Shown here: one piece after another, positions 35,753 through 44,813 of the stretch
How positions within the stretch are numbered: the stretch's first letter is position 1
How the letters are laid out: each line of letters begins with the position of its first letter
Source: Lachnospiraceae bacterium
Lineage (GTDB): Bacteria > Bacillota_A > Clostridia > Lachnospirales > Lachnospiraceae
Assembly: GCA_017516285.1 (NCBI GenBank)
Contig: JAFXDD010000022.1
Location: forward strand, 1-64,000
Direction: 5' to 3'
DNA length: 64,000 bases
Notes under the pieces: model-generated
What the model saw: only the letters and a program-made list of their open reading frames with translations
Told to the model about the DNA's origin: nothing
The model's database searches: none
Translations under genes and position numbers: made by a program

Positions 35753-35794
35753 GACGATATATCGTCCGACTTTTAGAAAAAAATATGTTATGAT
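35753..35794 (+). promoter_or_regulatory. Palindrome and extended -10 promoter of the Rpn gene
   Basis: GACGATATATCGTC is a perfect 14-base palindrome at 35753-35766. An extended -10, TGT followed by TATGAT, lies at 35786-35794, so the palindrome covers the expected -35 region. It is a candidate operator for the Rpn gene. Confidence 0.5.
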
Positions 35795-35855
35795 AGCCTC
35801 ACAAGACAAATGTAAAAGTATTTTGTTAATAAAATACAAGTATAAGGAGGCTGTT

Positions 35856-36866
35856 ATGGTAAACAATCAAATTTTAAAACAGGAGTCCAAGGCTCCTACC
35901 AATGACATTAAGAGCAAAACCATTTTTAAAAATCCGGTGCTCTGTTGTCAGTTTCTTAGAAACTACGTAAATCATCCTACAATGAAGAATATTCAGCCAG
36001 AGGACATCGAGGACTATACCGACCGTTTTACATCCTACTTTGGTGTGGAATTTGAGGCGGATACCGTCAAAAAAATCCACATCCTCAACGGAAATGGTGA
36101 AAAATCTGAAATTTTTCTGATTTCACTTATTGAACATAAGACCGAAGTAGATTATAATGTAATTGTGCAGCTGCTAAAATACATGACCTGCATTTGGGCA
36201 GAGTACGAGAAGCAGTTCGGCACGGACTACAAGGACAAGGTAAAGACCAAGGAATTCCGATATCCACCGATTTTACCTGTGGTTTACCACGAAGGAAGTG
36301 ATACCTGGACGGCACCAATGCACTTAAAGGATCGCATTTTCATGTCGGAACTATTTGAATCGTATATTCCGGATTTTACATACTGTCTGGTAGATAACCA
36401 CAGATTTAGTAATAAGGAGCTTTTGGAGCGTCAAGATGAAATGTCTTTGATTATGCTCCTTAATAAGATTCAGACCAAGGCAGATTTGAGTGAATTTGTG
36501 CATATTCCGGATGACGAGATTAATCGTATTGTAAAGGAATCCCCGGAGGCAGTCATTGATATTATTGTAATGGTAATGACCGCATTATGTACGAAGCTTA
36601 ACCTGTCCAGACAGGATACTGAAGAATGTGTAAAGAAAGTGAGGACGCGAGATATGGGATATCTATGGGCGAATATGGAAAAGATTGACGTACAGGCGTC
36701 ACAGGCAGAAGTGGCTAAAGCAAAAGCAGCTCTTATTGATATTCAGGCAAAACTTTCCGAAAAGCAGGTTGAGCTTGACGAAAAGCAGGTTGAGCTTGAC
36801 GAAAAGCAAGCTGAAATTGAACGTTTAAAAGCTATACTTGAAACACATGGCATTACTCAAGAATAA
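35856..36866 (+). CDS. Rpn-family (YhgA-like) PD-(D/E)XK nuclease protein
   Basis: The frame opens at 35790, but the ATG at 35856 directly follows AAGGAGG, giving 336 residues. The N-terminal half is Rpn/YhgA-like: KNPVLCCQFLRNYV near residue 24, then IFLISLIEHKTEVDYNVIVQLLKYM near 89, where the Glu and Lys match the E-X-K of the nuclease core. The C-terminus is a heptad-like helix encoded by 21-base tandem repeats at 36759-36821. Such proteins are linked to RecA-independent recombination; the biological role is open. A candidate operator overlaps its promoter. Confidence 0.82.
   Translation: MVNNQILKQESKAPTNDIKSKTIFKNPVLCCQFLRNYVNHPTMKNIQPEDIEDYTDRFTSYFGVEFEADTVKKIHILNGNGEKSEIFLISLIEHKTEVDYNVIVQLLKYMTCIWAEYEKQFGTDYKDKVKTKEFRYPPILPVVYHEGSDTWTAPMHLKDRIFMSELFESYIPDFTYCLVDNHRFSNKELLERQDEMSLIMLLNKIQTKADLSEFVHIPDDEINRIVKESPEAVIDIIVMVMTALCTKLNLSRQDTEECVKKVRTRDMGYLWANMEKIDVQASQAEVAKAKAALIDIQAKLSEKQVELDEKQVELDEKQAEIERLKAILETHGITQE
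36759..36821 (+). repeat. 21-bp tandem repeat inside the Rpn gene
   Basis: Units at 36759-36779 and 36780-36800 are identical, and a third degenerate unit follows. They encode the heptad EKQVELD, which extends a C-terminal coiled coil in frame. Copy number may vary between strains. Confidence 0.8.
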
Positions 36867-36879
36867 TACGCACTAACAC

Positions 36880-36911
36880 GAAGCAGAGGTACAACCAAGC
36901 ACCTCTGCTTC
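36880..36911. terminator. Bidirectional terminator between Rpn and esterase genes
   Basis: GAAGCAGAGGT (36880-36890) pairs perfectly with 36901-36911 around a ten-base loop, between two convergent genes. Confidence 0.7.
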
Positions 36912-36920
36912 ACCATTTTA

Positions 36921-37973
36921 TTATGCTAACTCACTGAACAAAAAGTCATACCCTTTATCATCATCACCGATGGTATGTCCGCCTTCCCATACATTAAACT
37001 GAAAATGATCCGCTTTTCCGAATGCTTTAAAGTAGTCACCCACACGTTCCGCCTCTGTAATGGCAGAATGATAGTCAAATACCTGATCCTCCATGCCCAC
37101 CTGCACATACAGCTTTCTTGGGGCGCAAAGAGCTGCCACCTCAGCATCCTGAAAGCTTAGAGCAGAGCCTTTATAACTCCAGTCTGCCCAATCATATACA
37201 TCACGATCATTGAACACACCTGCACAATAGCCTGCTTTGATTCTGGTATCCGCCGCCATGGTATGCAGGGTAAAGTACCCACCATAGGACAATCCAATCA
37301 TAGCCACCCTGTCTGCATCAATTTCTTCCATACCGCATACATAGTCCAGGCTCTTCATAATACCGCTGATTTCCAAGGCGGTAATGCTGCTGCCAAAGCG
37401 TTTCATATCAACGTCCACTTTCTGTCTGTTATGTGGAACTGCATGGGCACGCATGGTTGCAATTTCCGTCATGCTCCACAGCATCAGCTGGGGTGCCAGG
37501 ATAGCAGCACCACGAGCCATGGCTCTTTGTACCATATGATTGTAGTTATTTTGCCCATTCATATCTGAGCAAAGCTCCGGAGTGCCGCCACCGCCATGCT
37601 GTGCAATAACAAGCGGCATTGGGGCTTTCACACCATGAGGCACCAATAGCATGGCATAAAAAGGAATTTCATCTGTAATATACACACTCAATCTGTAAAT
37701 TTTGCAGATTTCGTCACTTCCCACATAAGTCATTTCAACCGGCTTGGAAACTTTTTCTGAAAAAAACTTAAGCCCCAACATCTCTTTATATTTTTCACGA
37801 TAGAACTCCTGATTTTTTACAAGCTCCTCTGGAGACATATAAGTGCGTCTAAGCGCCTTACACTCCGTATTCATTTTTTTAATGTATTCAGCAATTCCTT
37901 CTGCATATCGGGCACGATAGTCGTCTGCTACTGCAGGCTCCTCGTCCCATATTCTCTTACCCATAAATTCCAT
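36921..37973 (-). CDS. Alpha/beta hydrolase of the acetyl-xylan-esterase/dienelactone-hydrolase type
   Basis: The 350-residue protein has no signal peptide, so it acts inside the cell. The nucleophile elbow is GLSYGG with Ser229, the acid is probably Asp296 in GMEDQVFD, and the histidine is His333 in EGGHTIGD. LVIAQHGGGGTPELC near 121 forms the oxyanion side. It resembles carbohydrate esterases that remove acetyl groups from sugars. An isomerase gene lies 44 bases upstream on the same strand, suggesting a sugar utilisation unit. The substrate is not defined by the sequence. Confidence 0.82.
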   Translation of the reverse strand: MEFMGKRIWDEEPAVADDYRARYAEGIAEYIKKMNTECKALRRTYMSPEELVKNQEFYREKYKEMLGLKFFSEKVSKPVEMTYVGSDEICKIYRLSVYITDEIPFYAMLLVPHGVKAPMPLVIAQHGGGGTPELCSDMNGQNNYNHMVQRAMARGAAILAPQLMLWSMTEIATMRAHAVPHNRQKVDVDMKRFGSSITALEISGIMKSLDYVCGMEEIDADRVAMIGLSYGGYFTLHTMAADTRIKAGYCAGVFNDRDVYDWADWSYKGSALSFQDAEVAALCAPRKLYVQVGMEDQVFDYHSAITEAERVGDYFKAFGKADHFQFNVWEGGHTIGDDDKGYDFLFSELA

Positions 37974-38017
37974 ATTTTCACCTTCCGCCGGCCATACTGC
38001 CGCATCATTGCTTCCAA

Positions 38018-39463
38018 TTATTTTACAATCACATATTCAATGCCCAGAATTTCTGCAATCTTGGCGATAGTCTCCGCATGGTGTCCGATACCCAATGCAT
38101 AGTGATGTGTAGGACCTTCCATTACCCATTTCTTAATAAATTCCTTGGTTGTAGGCTCAAAGAAGCCGCGTGTATTAGTATTACCTGTCGGAGGGATTGG
38201 ACCCTTCTTGGAAATACCCTCACCAATTACGAACTTAAAGGTGCCTGCATTTGTCTGAATAATACCCAGCATGGTAATAGGGCCTTCCTTAATCTTAAAC
38301 TCTACGGAAGCACCACGGCCCGGCTTGCCGTGATATTTCTTTAAGCTTCTAAGTACCGGCTTGCCTTCTGCAATTGTAAGGTGGTGTGGACCATCATGTC
38401 CTACCAGAATAAAGTCTTCCTCAAAGTCAAATGGATGGAACTCTGCAAAACTGCCCCCGATATCCAGTCTGTCCATAATTAACATGGCAACACAGGTCTT
38501 TAAGTCAAATTCGCCACACATTGGTATGCCCTGGGCATTGAGAATAGAATTACCTACAATCAAGGAGCTTGTTACCTCACGCTGAATGGTATTGTCACGT
38601 CCCTCGTAGTAATAAGCCAGACCTGTCAGGTTGTACTTTTCTACAAATTTATCCAATGCTACTGCGGATTTTGCGGCCTGATACTTGTCTTCGTCTGTCA
38701 GCTTGCTTGTTACAGGGTCGCTCTTTGGCTCCGGCATATCAAACTCTGCATCAATTACTGCAATCTTTGCCTGAATTTCTTCCTCGGTTACGGTCTCATA
38801 TACCTCTACCATGTCCTCTACCTCAAGCAATGGTACGTGAACACCAAAAGCTGCAGATACCGCTGTAGGATCAGCATGCATATCATACATAGCTTCCATG
38901 GTATGTCCCATCAGACCCATACGTGCACCATTCAAATCATGAAGCACTTTTGCAATATCACACCACTTAGTCAATTCCTTGTCAGCCTCTGCATCATTAT
39001 ATAAGGTTCCGATGATAACGTCATAAATCTTCTTGCCCAGTCTGTATGCTACACCTGTAAATTCCGGTACTGAGCAGATGTTGTCATTTTCCAACTGCAT
39101 GAAAGTATTTGCCTTGGTGTAGTCCAGCTTGCTCAGTGGCTGCAGTGCCACCAAAATCATTGGAACATTGGTATCCCTGATAATTGGTGCAAATACAGAA
39201 GATGTAGCATAAGTTACCATGTTACACATCAATAAATCCACATTTGCTGCCTTGATTACTTTTACTGCCTCGAAAGCCTTTTCGGAGCTGTCCACCATAC
39301 CGAAATCTACTACTTCCACGTCCTTAGCTTCTACCATAGCAGTGAAATCCTGGTGATAACCCATAATGTTGTCCAACAGCCCCTCAAACTGTGCCCAGTA
39401 TGTAGCATGTGCTACCGCAAAGATACCGATTCTTGCTGTTCGCTTGTTCTTTCTGTTAATCAT
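38018..39463 (-). CDS. L-fucose/L-arabinose isomerase family protein
   Basis: The ATG at 39463, directly after GGAGG, is preferred to the upstream in-frame start at 39556 and gives 481 residues. The sequence runs through the whole of the family: an N-terminal substrate domain (GIFAVAHATYWAQFEGLLD), LLMCNMVTYATSS near residue 75, and a C-terminal catalytic part with CGEFDLKTCVAMLI and HPFDFEEDFILVGHDGPHH, containing the metal-site Glu and His residues. It should convert an aldose to a ketose, but which sugar is unclear. It shares an operon with an esterase and diverges from an AraC regulator. Confidence 0.85.
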   Translation of the reverse strand: MINRKNKRTARIGIFAVAHATYWAQFEGLLDNIMGYHQDFTAMVEAKDVEVVDFGMVDSSEKAFEAVKVIKAANVDLLMCNMVTYATSSVFAPIIRDTNVPMILVALQPLSKLDYTKANTFMQLENDNICSVPEFTGVAYRLGKKIYDVIIGTLYNDAEADKELTKWCDIAKVLHDLNGARMGLMGHTMEAMYDMHADPTAVSAAFGVHVPLLEVEDMVEVYETVTEEEIQAKIAVIDAEFDMPEPKSDPVTSKLTDEDKYQAAKSAVALDKFVEKYNLTGLAYYYEGRDNTIQREVTSSLIVGNSILNAQGIPMCGEFDLKTCVAMLIMDRLDIGGSFAEFHPFDFEEDFILVGHDGPHHLTIAEGKPVLRSLKKYHGKPGRGASVEFKIKEGPITMLGIIQTNAGTFKFVIGEGISKKGPIPPTGNTNTRGFFEPTTKEFIKKWVMEGPTHHYALGIGHHAETIAKIAEILGIEYVIVK

Positions 39464-39579
39464 ATCATTCCTCCAAAATAAATATTTTTTCTTTATTTTA
39501 TTGCTTCCGTATGATATCATCAACTTATAAATCAAAGCACTATTCGTAAAAAACAAAGATTTTGAAAATGGAGAGAATC

Positions 39580-40419
39580 ATGTACTTACAGACAATCAAC
39601 CCTTTTGTACGTTTTGCAAGAATCAAAGAGCATACCATCCTGCAGGGAGTGCTACAGGCTGCAGACCACCGCATTTTTTACTGCCACAGCGGACAGGGCC
39701 AATATGAAGCAAACGGTATACTACGTCCTTTCACAGCAGGAACCCTAATCTACCTGCCGGCAGGCACCCCCTACCGCTACTTATTTGAACAGGAAATCCC
39801 TGTCTTCTCCGGCTGTAATTTTGACTTTTTTCAGGACCACACAGAGCTCAATGCACCCTTTCCTCCGGTGGAGCATACCGGCTTTCATGCTGAAGACATT
39901 CTTGAAAAACAAATATTTGAAGAGAAAGATATTTTCTCCCATCCAATACATCTGGAAAACGTATTTCAGTTTGAAGAGAAATTCACGGAAATTGCAGAAG
40001 AATTTGTAAACCACAATTTGTATTATGATGTACGTTGCAGCACCTTACTTAAGGATGTGCTTATTCAGACTGCCAGACTTGCTGCTTCCAGCATTCAGGG
40101 CATTAATCGCAAAAAAGCGGATGATATTTTACAATATATTCACAGCAACTATCACTGCCAGCTTACCAACAAGGAAATAGCGGAGCATTTTAATTATCAT
40201 GAAAATTATATCAGCACACTTATTTTAAAATATACCGGACTTACTCTGCACCAGTATGTACTACATCACAAAATGCATATGGCAGTAGTTTTTTTACAGT
40301 CTACTACCATGTCCATAGGCGAAGTAGCCGAAAAAATAGGAATGCCCGACATCAAGCACTTCTCTAAATGCTTTAAAAAGATTATCGGACATTCCCCGTC
40401 TCAATTTAAAATCAAATAA
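39580..40419 (+). CDS. AraC-family transcriptional regulator (cupin sensor)
   Basis: The frame opens with a TTG at 39562, but the ATG at 39580 follows GGAGAG and gives 279 residues. The N-terminal cupin has CHSGQGQYEANGILRPFTAGTLI near residue 31 for sugar sensing. The AraC DNA-binding domain covers about 180-279, with NKEIAEHFNYHENYISTLI and HFSKCFKKIIGHSPSQF. It diverges from the isomerase gene across 116 bases and is likely its activator. No adjacent transporter is present. Confidence 0.92.
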   Translation: MYLQTINPFVRFARIKEHTILQGVLQAADHRIFYCHSGQGQYEANGILRPFTAGTLIYLPAGTPYRYLFEQEIPVFSGCNFDFFQDHTELNAPFPPVEHTGFHAEDILEKQIFEEKDIFSHPIHLENVFQFEEKFTEIAEEFVNHNLYYDVRCSTLLKDVLIQTARLAASSIQGINRKKADDILQYIHSNYHCQLTNKEIAEHFNYHENYISTLILKYTGLTLHQYVLHHKMHMAVVFLQSTTMSIGEVAEKIGMPDIKHFSKCFKKIIGHSPSQFKIK

Positions 40420-40436
40420 TATTTACATACTTAGAA

Positions 40437-41453
40437 TTATGCTTCGTATCCGTTCGGATTCTGGCTCTGCCATCTCCAGGAGTCCTCGCACATCTCTCTG
40501 ATACCATACTGTGCTTCCCAGCCAAGCTCTTCCTTTGCCTTGGCAGCATCTGCATAGCAGGCTGCGATATCGCCGGGACGTCTGTCCTTGATAGCATAAG
40601 GAACCTTCACACCTGTTGCAGCCTCGAAGTTCTTTACTACGTCCAATACGCTGTAGCCTGTGCCTGTGCCCAGGTTGTAAATACCAAGACCCGGCTTCAT
40701 CAAAATCTTCTCATAAGCCTTTACATGACCAAGCGCCAGGTCTACTACGTGAATATAGTCACGTACACCTGTACCGTCGTGGGTATCATAGTCATTACCG
40801 AATACCCCCAGCTCCGGACGTTTGCCTACAGCTACCTGTGTAATATAAGGCATCAGATTGTTTGGAATACCATTTGGATTTTCGCCAATGGTACCGCTCT
40901 TGTGCGCACCGATTGGATTGAAATATCTAAGGATAATCACGTTCCATTCCGGATCAGCCTTCTGCATGTCGCTTAAAATCTGCTCCAGCATGGACTTGGT
41001 CCAGCCGTATGGATTGGTACAAACACCTTTTGGACACTCCTCGGTAATAGGGATAATAGCAGGGTCACCATAAACCGTTGCAGAGGAAGAGAAAATAATA
41101 TTTTTGCAATTATGCTTTCTCATCACGTCCACCAGAGTTAAAGTACCTGCAATATTGTTTTCGTAATACTCCCATGGCTTCGCAACACTTTCACCTACTG
41201 CCTTTAAGCCGGCGAAGTGAATACATGCAGTAATGTCTTCCTTTGCAAAAATTTCCTCTAAGGCTTCTCTATCCAAAATGTCAGCCTTGTAGAAAGTAAC
41301 CGGCTTGCCTGTAATAAGGCTTACTCTTTCCAGACTCTTTTCGCTGGAATTGGATAAGTTATCTAAAACTACTACATCATAACCTGCATTCTGCAGCTCG
41401 ACCACGGTGTGACTGCCGATAAAGCCGGCACCGCCTGTAACTAAAATTGACAT
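40437..41453 (-). CDS. galE: UDP-glucose 4-epimerase
   Basis: The 338-residue enzyme interconverts UDP-glucose and UDP-galactose. It begins with the NAD-binding fingerprint [13 protein letters not shown], has the [10 protein letters not shown] segment near residue 122 with the catalytic Ser, and YGWTK near 148 with Tyr and Lys of the YxxxK motif. A clean AGGAGG site precedes it. The UDP-sugar pyrophosphorylase gene lies 38 bases upstream, so the pair makes UDP-glucose and UDP-galactose for galactose use and for glycan synthesis. Confidence 0.95.
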   Translation of the reverse strand: MSILVTGGAGFIGSHTVVELQNAGYDVVVLDNLSNSSEKSLERVSLITGKPVTFYKADILDREALEEIFAKEDITACIHFAGLKAVGESVAKPWEYYENNIAGTLTLVDVMRKHNCKNIIFSSSATVYGDPAIIPITEECPKGVCTNPYGWTKSMLEQILSDMQKADPEWNVIILRYFNPIGAHKSGTIGENPNGIPNNLMPYITQVAVGKRPELGVFGNDYDTHDGTGVRDYIHVVDLALGHVKAYEKILMKPGLGIYNLGTGTGYSVLDVVKNFEAATGVKVPYAIKDRRPGDIAACYADAAKAKEELGWEAQYGIREMCEDSWRWQSQNPNGYEA

Positions 41454-41491
41454 ATTTTAAGTCCTCCTGTAATTATTTTTCTAGGTCTTAC

Positions 41492-42718
41492 CTATAATTC
41501 AATACCATTCTCAAGGCACAATGCACGTGCACTCTCTACACTGTCCACACCGGTCTTATTTTTAATCGGTGCAAATTCCTTATTACGCACTACCTCAAAC
41601 GGAAGGCAGGTATCTAACTGGTGAATCATGTCCAGTACCAGCCCTTCAAACTTGTAGCCGTTTGGTGTCTCAGGCTTTACTAACTCACCCTCTTCATCGA
41701 TATAAGGAATCTTTTTCTCAACTACATGAGTCGGCATTTCACCATTGAAAATAGTTTCCAATGCATTTACACTAAATAAGTAGTTAAGAATAACGCCGAA
41801 GTTGTATGCCGGATCACCCTTTTCATCCTTGGCATTCATCATCTCTTCCGTCAGCTCATAATACTCTACGATGCTAGGCTTGCCGTCTTCTAAACACATA
41901 ACACCTACCTTTTCGTCAGGAGCACTCTTACGAACTACCTTAGAGCCTACACTTGCCTTTACATCAATGGTGGCACCTACGAATACAGGATCTGCAATAC
42001 GCTGAAGCACATTGTCCACGGCAAAAATATTGAGCCATTCGATACCCTCCGTATGAATGAAATCTAAAAGTCCTGCCACCTGCAAGCTGGTAAACCAACC
42101 TCCGTTACCATTTGGAGAAGTAGAAATCTTGGATTTGCTCTCCATATAAACATGACCGTCATAATCCGTAGCAGGAGCCATTTCCTGTACAAAGAAATGT
42201 ACAAACTCCGGCTTGTAGCCGAAATAATTCTTCTCAGCTAAGAAAGCACGAGTAACTGCATCATTCTTGTCGCTGGTCATAACAAATAAATGTATATATG
42301 TACCGGTAGCATTTACTACCTCAAGTAAATTCTCAATAAGTCTCTGGAAAATAAACACTTCTTTGGTAAGACCGATATTGTACATACCCTTTGGGTCATC
42401 AGAACCAAGTCTGGTACCCATACCACCTGCCAATAAAACAGCACCCACCTTGCCATTCTGAATAGCCTTAACACCGATTTCTTCAAAATGTGCCTTCCTT
42501 GCCTCAATCTCAGACAATTCCATAGCAGCAAGCGGCGTAATAACACCCTTTTCCACTGCCAAGGTGTCCTTTTTGCAAGCTTCAATAATACTGAAGTCTG
42601 TGGCTTCAACCTGTGCAAGCAGCTCCTCTCGCTCACCCTCTGTAAGTTCCTCATAATACTTTAAAACATGCAACTGGTCTAATGCTTCCAGCTTTGCGTA
42701 TGCTTCCTGGTAATTCAT
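41492..42718 (-). CDS. UTP-sugar-1-phosphate uridylyltransferase (eukaryotic-type UDPGP/UAP family)
   Basis: The 408-residue enzyme belongs to the UDPGP/UDP-GlcNAc pyrophosphorylase family of eukaryotic type, not the GalU type. LLAGGMGTRLGSDDPKGMY near residue 94 is its nucleotide-binding signature; GYKFEGLVLDMI near 355 is also family-typical. It makes a UDP-sugar from UTP and a sugar 1-phosphate, with UDP-glucose, UDP-galactose or UDP-GlcNAc all possible. Its place beside galE favours UDP-glucose or UDP-galactose. The start has AAGGAGG and a promoter at 42759-42787. Confidence 0.9.
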   Translation of the reverse strand: MNYQEAYAKLEALDQLHVLKYYEELTEGEREELLAQVEATDFSIIEACKKDTLAVEKGVITPLAAMELSEIEARKAHFEEIGVKAIQNGKVGAVLLAGGMGTRLGSDDPKGMYNIGLTKEVFIFQRLIENLLEVVNATGTYIHLFVMTSDKNDAVTRAFLAEKNYFGYKPEFVHFFVQEMAPATDYDGHVYMESKSKISTSPNGNGGWFTSLQVAGLLDFIHTEGIEWLNIFAVDNVLQRIADPVFVGATIDVKASVGSKVVRKSAPDEKVGVMCLEDGKPSIVEYYELTEEMMNAKDEKGDPAYNFGVILNYLFSVNALETIFNGEMPTHVVEKKIPYIDEEGELVKPETPNGYKFEGLVLDMIHQLDTCLPFEVVRNKEFAPIKNKTGVDSVESARALCLENGIEL

Positions 42719-42758
42719 TCCTACCTCCTTATGCGGACAGCATTACTGCCCAAATGAT

Positions 42759-42787
42759 ATTTTAACATATACTGTTAGATTTTGAAA
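42759..42787 (-). promoter_or_regulatory. Promoter of the pyrophosphorylase-galE operon
   Basis: On the minus strand TTTCAA (42787-42782), 17 bases and TAAAAT (42764-42759). The leader is about 35 bases. Confidence 0.5.
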
Positions 42788-42840
42788 TAAGCTTATGGTT
42801 CATTGCCATGAACTTTTGGGTCACAGTGGAGTCAAAAACT

Positions 42841-42880
42841 GTAACAACTTTTCTTCTATAATTTATCACCCAGTTGTTAC
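42841..42880 (-). terminator. Terminator overlapping the end of the EamA gene
   Basis: GTAACAACT (42841-42849) pairs with AGTTGTTAC (42872-42880), and AGTTTTTG follows on the minus strand. The stem overlaps the stop codon of the transporter gene. Confidence 0.6.
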
Positions 42881-43860
42881 TGACTTGTTACGATTTTCTC
42901 TGCCTTTTCCGGCAATTGTGCCAGTATAATAGCTGCAAACATAATGACGCAGCCTATCAGCTCTCTGACTGACAACGCCTGCTTTAACAGCACCCAGCCT
43001 GCCAACACGCTGATAACCGACTCCAGACTTAAGAGTAGGGAAGCCACCGTCGGATTCATACCCTTCTGACCGATAATCTGCAGCGTATACGCCACTCCGC
43101 AGGACATTATGCCTGCATAGGCAATGGGCAGCCATGCACTGAAAATCTGACTAACCTCAGGCTTTTCAAAAACAAATGCAATTATAGTGGAAATAATACC
43201 ACATACGAAAAACTGTATACAAGAAAGCTTGACACCATCACACTTTGGTGCAAAATAGTCGATTACTAAAATATGTAAAGAGAATACTACTGCGCACAAA
43301 ATGACATAGATGTCACCCGTCCCAATAGTAAACCCTTCCTTAATACTCAATAAATACAAACCTATGGTAGCCAATACAATACTGAGCCCCACAAAAGGGC
43401 TGCACTTTTTGCCCAGAAAAAGCCCTAAAATCGGCACAATCACAATATACATGGCAGTTAAAAAGCCTGCCTTGCCTGCGGTAGTGTACTGAATACCAAT
43501 TTGCTGCAGAGATGAAGCCACACATAGACACAGGCCGCAGGAAATGCCGCCAATCCACAGGATTCTTGGGTTCCTGTCTGTTCTCTCACTGCTTTCTCCG
43601 ATATTTGCCACTCCGTCTGACAGTTCCGTCTTTACCGCCTTCTCGCTTAGCACTTCACGACATACTACGTTTTTCCTTTGCTGCATAATATATATCACTG
43701 GCAGTAGCACCACTGCCCCCAACAAACTACGCACTCCGTTAAAGGTAAAGGGCTTTACATAGTCCATACCTACACTCTGGGCCACAAATGCGACACCCCA
43801 GATAGCGGCTGTCAGAAGCAAAATCAGTGGACTTTTCCAATTTCTTTTAGATGTATTCAT
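42877..43860 (-). CDS. DMT-superfamily (EamA) transporter
   Basis: The 327-residue protein is a tandem EamA membrane transporter with about ten membrane segments. The first repeat has FVAQSVGMDYVKPFTFNGVRSLLGAVV near residue 25; the second ends VISVLAGWVLLKQALSVRELIGCVIMFAAII near 285. A charged loop of about 30 residues (60-105) interrupts the first repeat. Such proteins export or import small metabolites. The substrate is unknown. It lies 18 bases after the SseB-like gene, so the two are probably co-transcribed. Confidence 0.88.
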   Translation of the reverse strand: MNTSKRNWKSPLILLLTAAIWGVAFVAQSVGMDYVKPFTFNGVRSLLGAVVLLPVIYIMQQRKNVVCREVLSEKAVKTELSDGVANIGESSERTDRNPRILWIGGISCGLCLCVASSLQQIGIQYTTAGKAGFLTAMYIVIVPILGLFLGKKCSPFVGLSIVLATIGLYLLSIKEGFTIGTGDIYVILCAVVFSLHILVIDYFAPKCDGVKLSCIQFFVCGIISTIIAFVFEKPEVSQIFSAWLPIAYAGIMSCGVAYTLQIIGQKGMNPTVASLLLSLESVISVLAGWVLLKQALSVRELIGCVIMFAAIILAQLPEKAEKIVTSQ

Positions 43861-43878
43861 AGGAAACCTCTTTTGTAA

Positions 43879-44667
43879 TTACTCTAAAAATCTTTTTTCC
43901 ACACTTTCTACGCCCTGCTTGCTTAGGACTACATTACTGGAAGCGGGATTAATGACAATACCTGTGGCACTGCCCTTTTTCATCATATCGGCTACTGCTG
44001 CAAAACCACACATAAATACCTGACAATTCTGTCCCTTTAAAAACTTACGCAGCTCCGCCGGGTCTGTAAAGAGCGGCATAAATACATCACCCTTTTCATT
44101 TTTTAAGAGCATAATGCCTTTCTTGCCCTCTGCCGCATCCGCAACGTCATTTACCGGAATAGCAAACTTGGCTCTGGCAATCCCTGCACTGGTCTCTTCC
44201 TCCAACTCCGCCAGATTTTCCTTCACTTCCTTTGCCACAGGCCTGCGCACCTCTTGCATAAAATAAAGAATAGACAAGTGTAAACTAGGGTTGTCCACAG
44301 GACGCTTATCGACCGGCAGACTGCCCGGCTCCGGAAACTTCAAAAACTCCGTTAGCTGCACCATAAACTCCTCTGCACCATTTGCCTTCGGTGTCACAAA
44401 GCATATTGCATTTACACCGGTAAAGCGCAGCTCTGCCAGAAATGGCAGCACCTCTTTCTCCTTACAATTTACCACAAAGGAAGGCTTCTTCTCCTCATTC
44501 AATGCCTTTACCTTTTCCGCAGCCTCTTCCTCTTCCAAATATATATAAATATAATCATCCATAGTCTCCTCATGGCAAAAAACCATAGGCATTCTGGTTG
44601 CCTGGGAGAAAATAGGGCAAATCTTCTTAAAACCCGGAATTGTTTTTAAAAAATCTTGTTTTGTCAT
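43879..44667 (-). CDS. SseB-domain-like protein of unknown function
   Basis: The ATG at 44667 follows AAAGGAT and gives 262 residues; the longer open frame has no ribosome site. Two stretches resemble the SseB N-terminal domain: RMPMVFCHEETMDDYIYIYLEEEEAAEKV near residue 23 and GIMLLKNEKGDVFMPLFTDPAELRKFL near 180, the second being the classic FMPLFTDPAEL type. It is soluble with no signal peptide. SseB-like proteins in Firmicutes have no clear role. It lies before the EamA gene and has a strong promoter at 44707-44735. Confidence 0.75.
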   Translation of the reverse strand: MTKQDFLKTIPGFKKICPIFSQATRMPMVFCHEETMDDYIYIYLEEEEAAEKVKALNEEKKPSFVVNCKEKEVLPFLAELRFTGVNAICFVTPKANGAEEFMVQLTEFLKFPEPGSLPVDKRPVDNPSLHLSILYFMQEVRRPVAKEVKENLAELEEETSAGIARAKFAIPVNDVADAAEGKKGIMLLKNEKGDVFMPLFTDPAELRKFLKGQNCQVFMCGFAAVADMMKKGSATGIVINPASSNVVLSKQGVESVEKRFLE

Positions 44668-44706
44668 AAAAAAAATCCTTTCGGTATTGTCTATCACACT
44701 TTTTTT

Positions 44707-44735
44707 ATAATACCATATACTGTACAACCAGTCAA
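44707..44735 (-). promoter_or_regulatory. Promoter of the SseB-like/EamA operon
   Basis: On the minus strand TTGACT (44735-44730), 17 bases and TATTAT (44712-44707), with a TG just before the -10. Confidence 0.75.
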
Positions 44736-44757
44736 TTTGTAAAATCAGCTCATGCAA

Positions 44758-44797
44758 AAAGCCCCTTTCCGCAAAGCGTTTGCATGAAAGAGACTTT
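44758..44797 (-). terminator. Terminator of the diol dehydratase operon
   Basis: A stem of AAAG, CTTTC and GCAAA pairing with TTTGC, GAAAG and CTTT, with small internal loops, ends in CTTTTTGC on the minus strand. It follows the adenosyltransferase stop by 17 bases. Confidence 0.65.
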
Positions 44798-44813
44798 AAA
44801 ATCATTAATATAT

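Noticed and set aside
36759..36821. CRISPR or other spaced repeat array
   Set aside because: The repeats are adjacent 21-base units without spacers, inside a coding sequence. I found no CRISPR array or cas gene anywhere in the window.
35856..36866. Transposase gene of an insertion sequence
   Set aside because: Rpn proteins are often labelled transposase, but there are no terminal inverted repeats or target duplications around it; it is a stand-alone nuclease-type gene.
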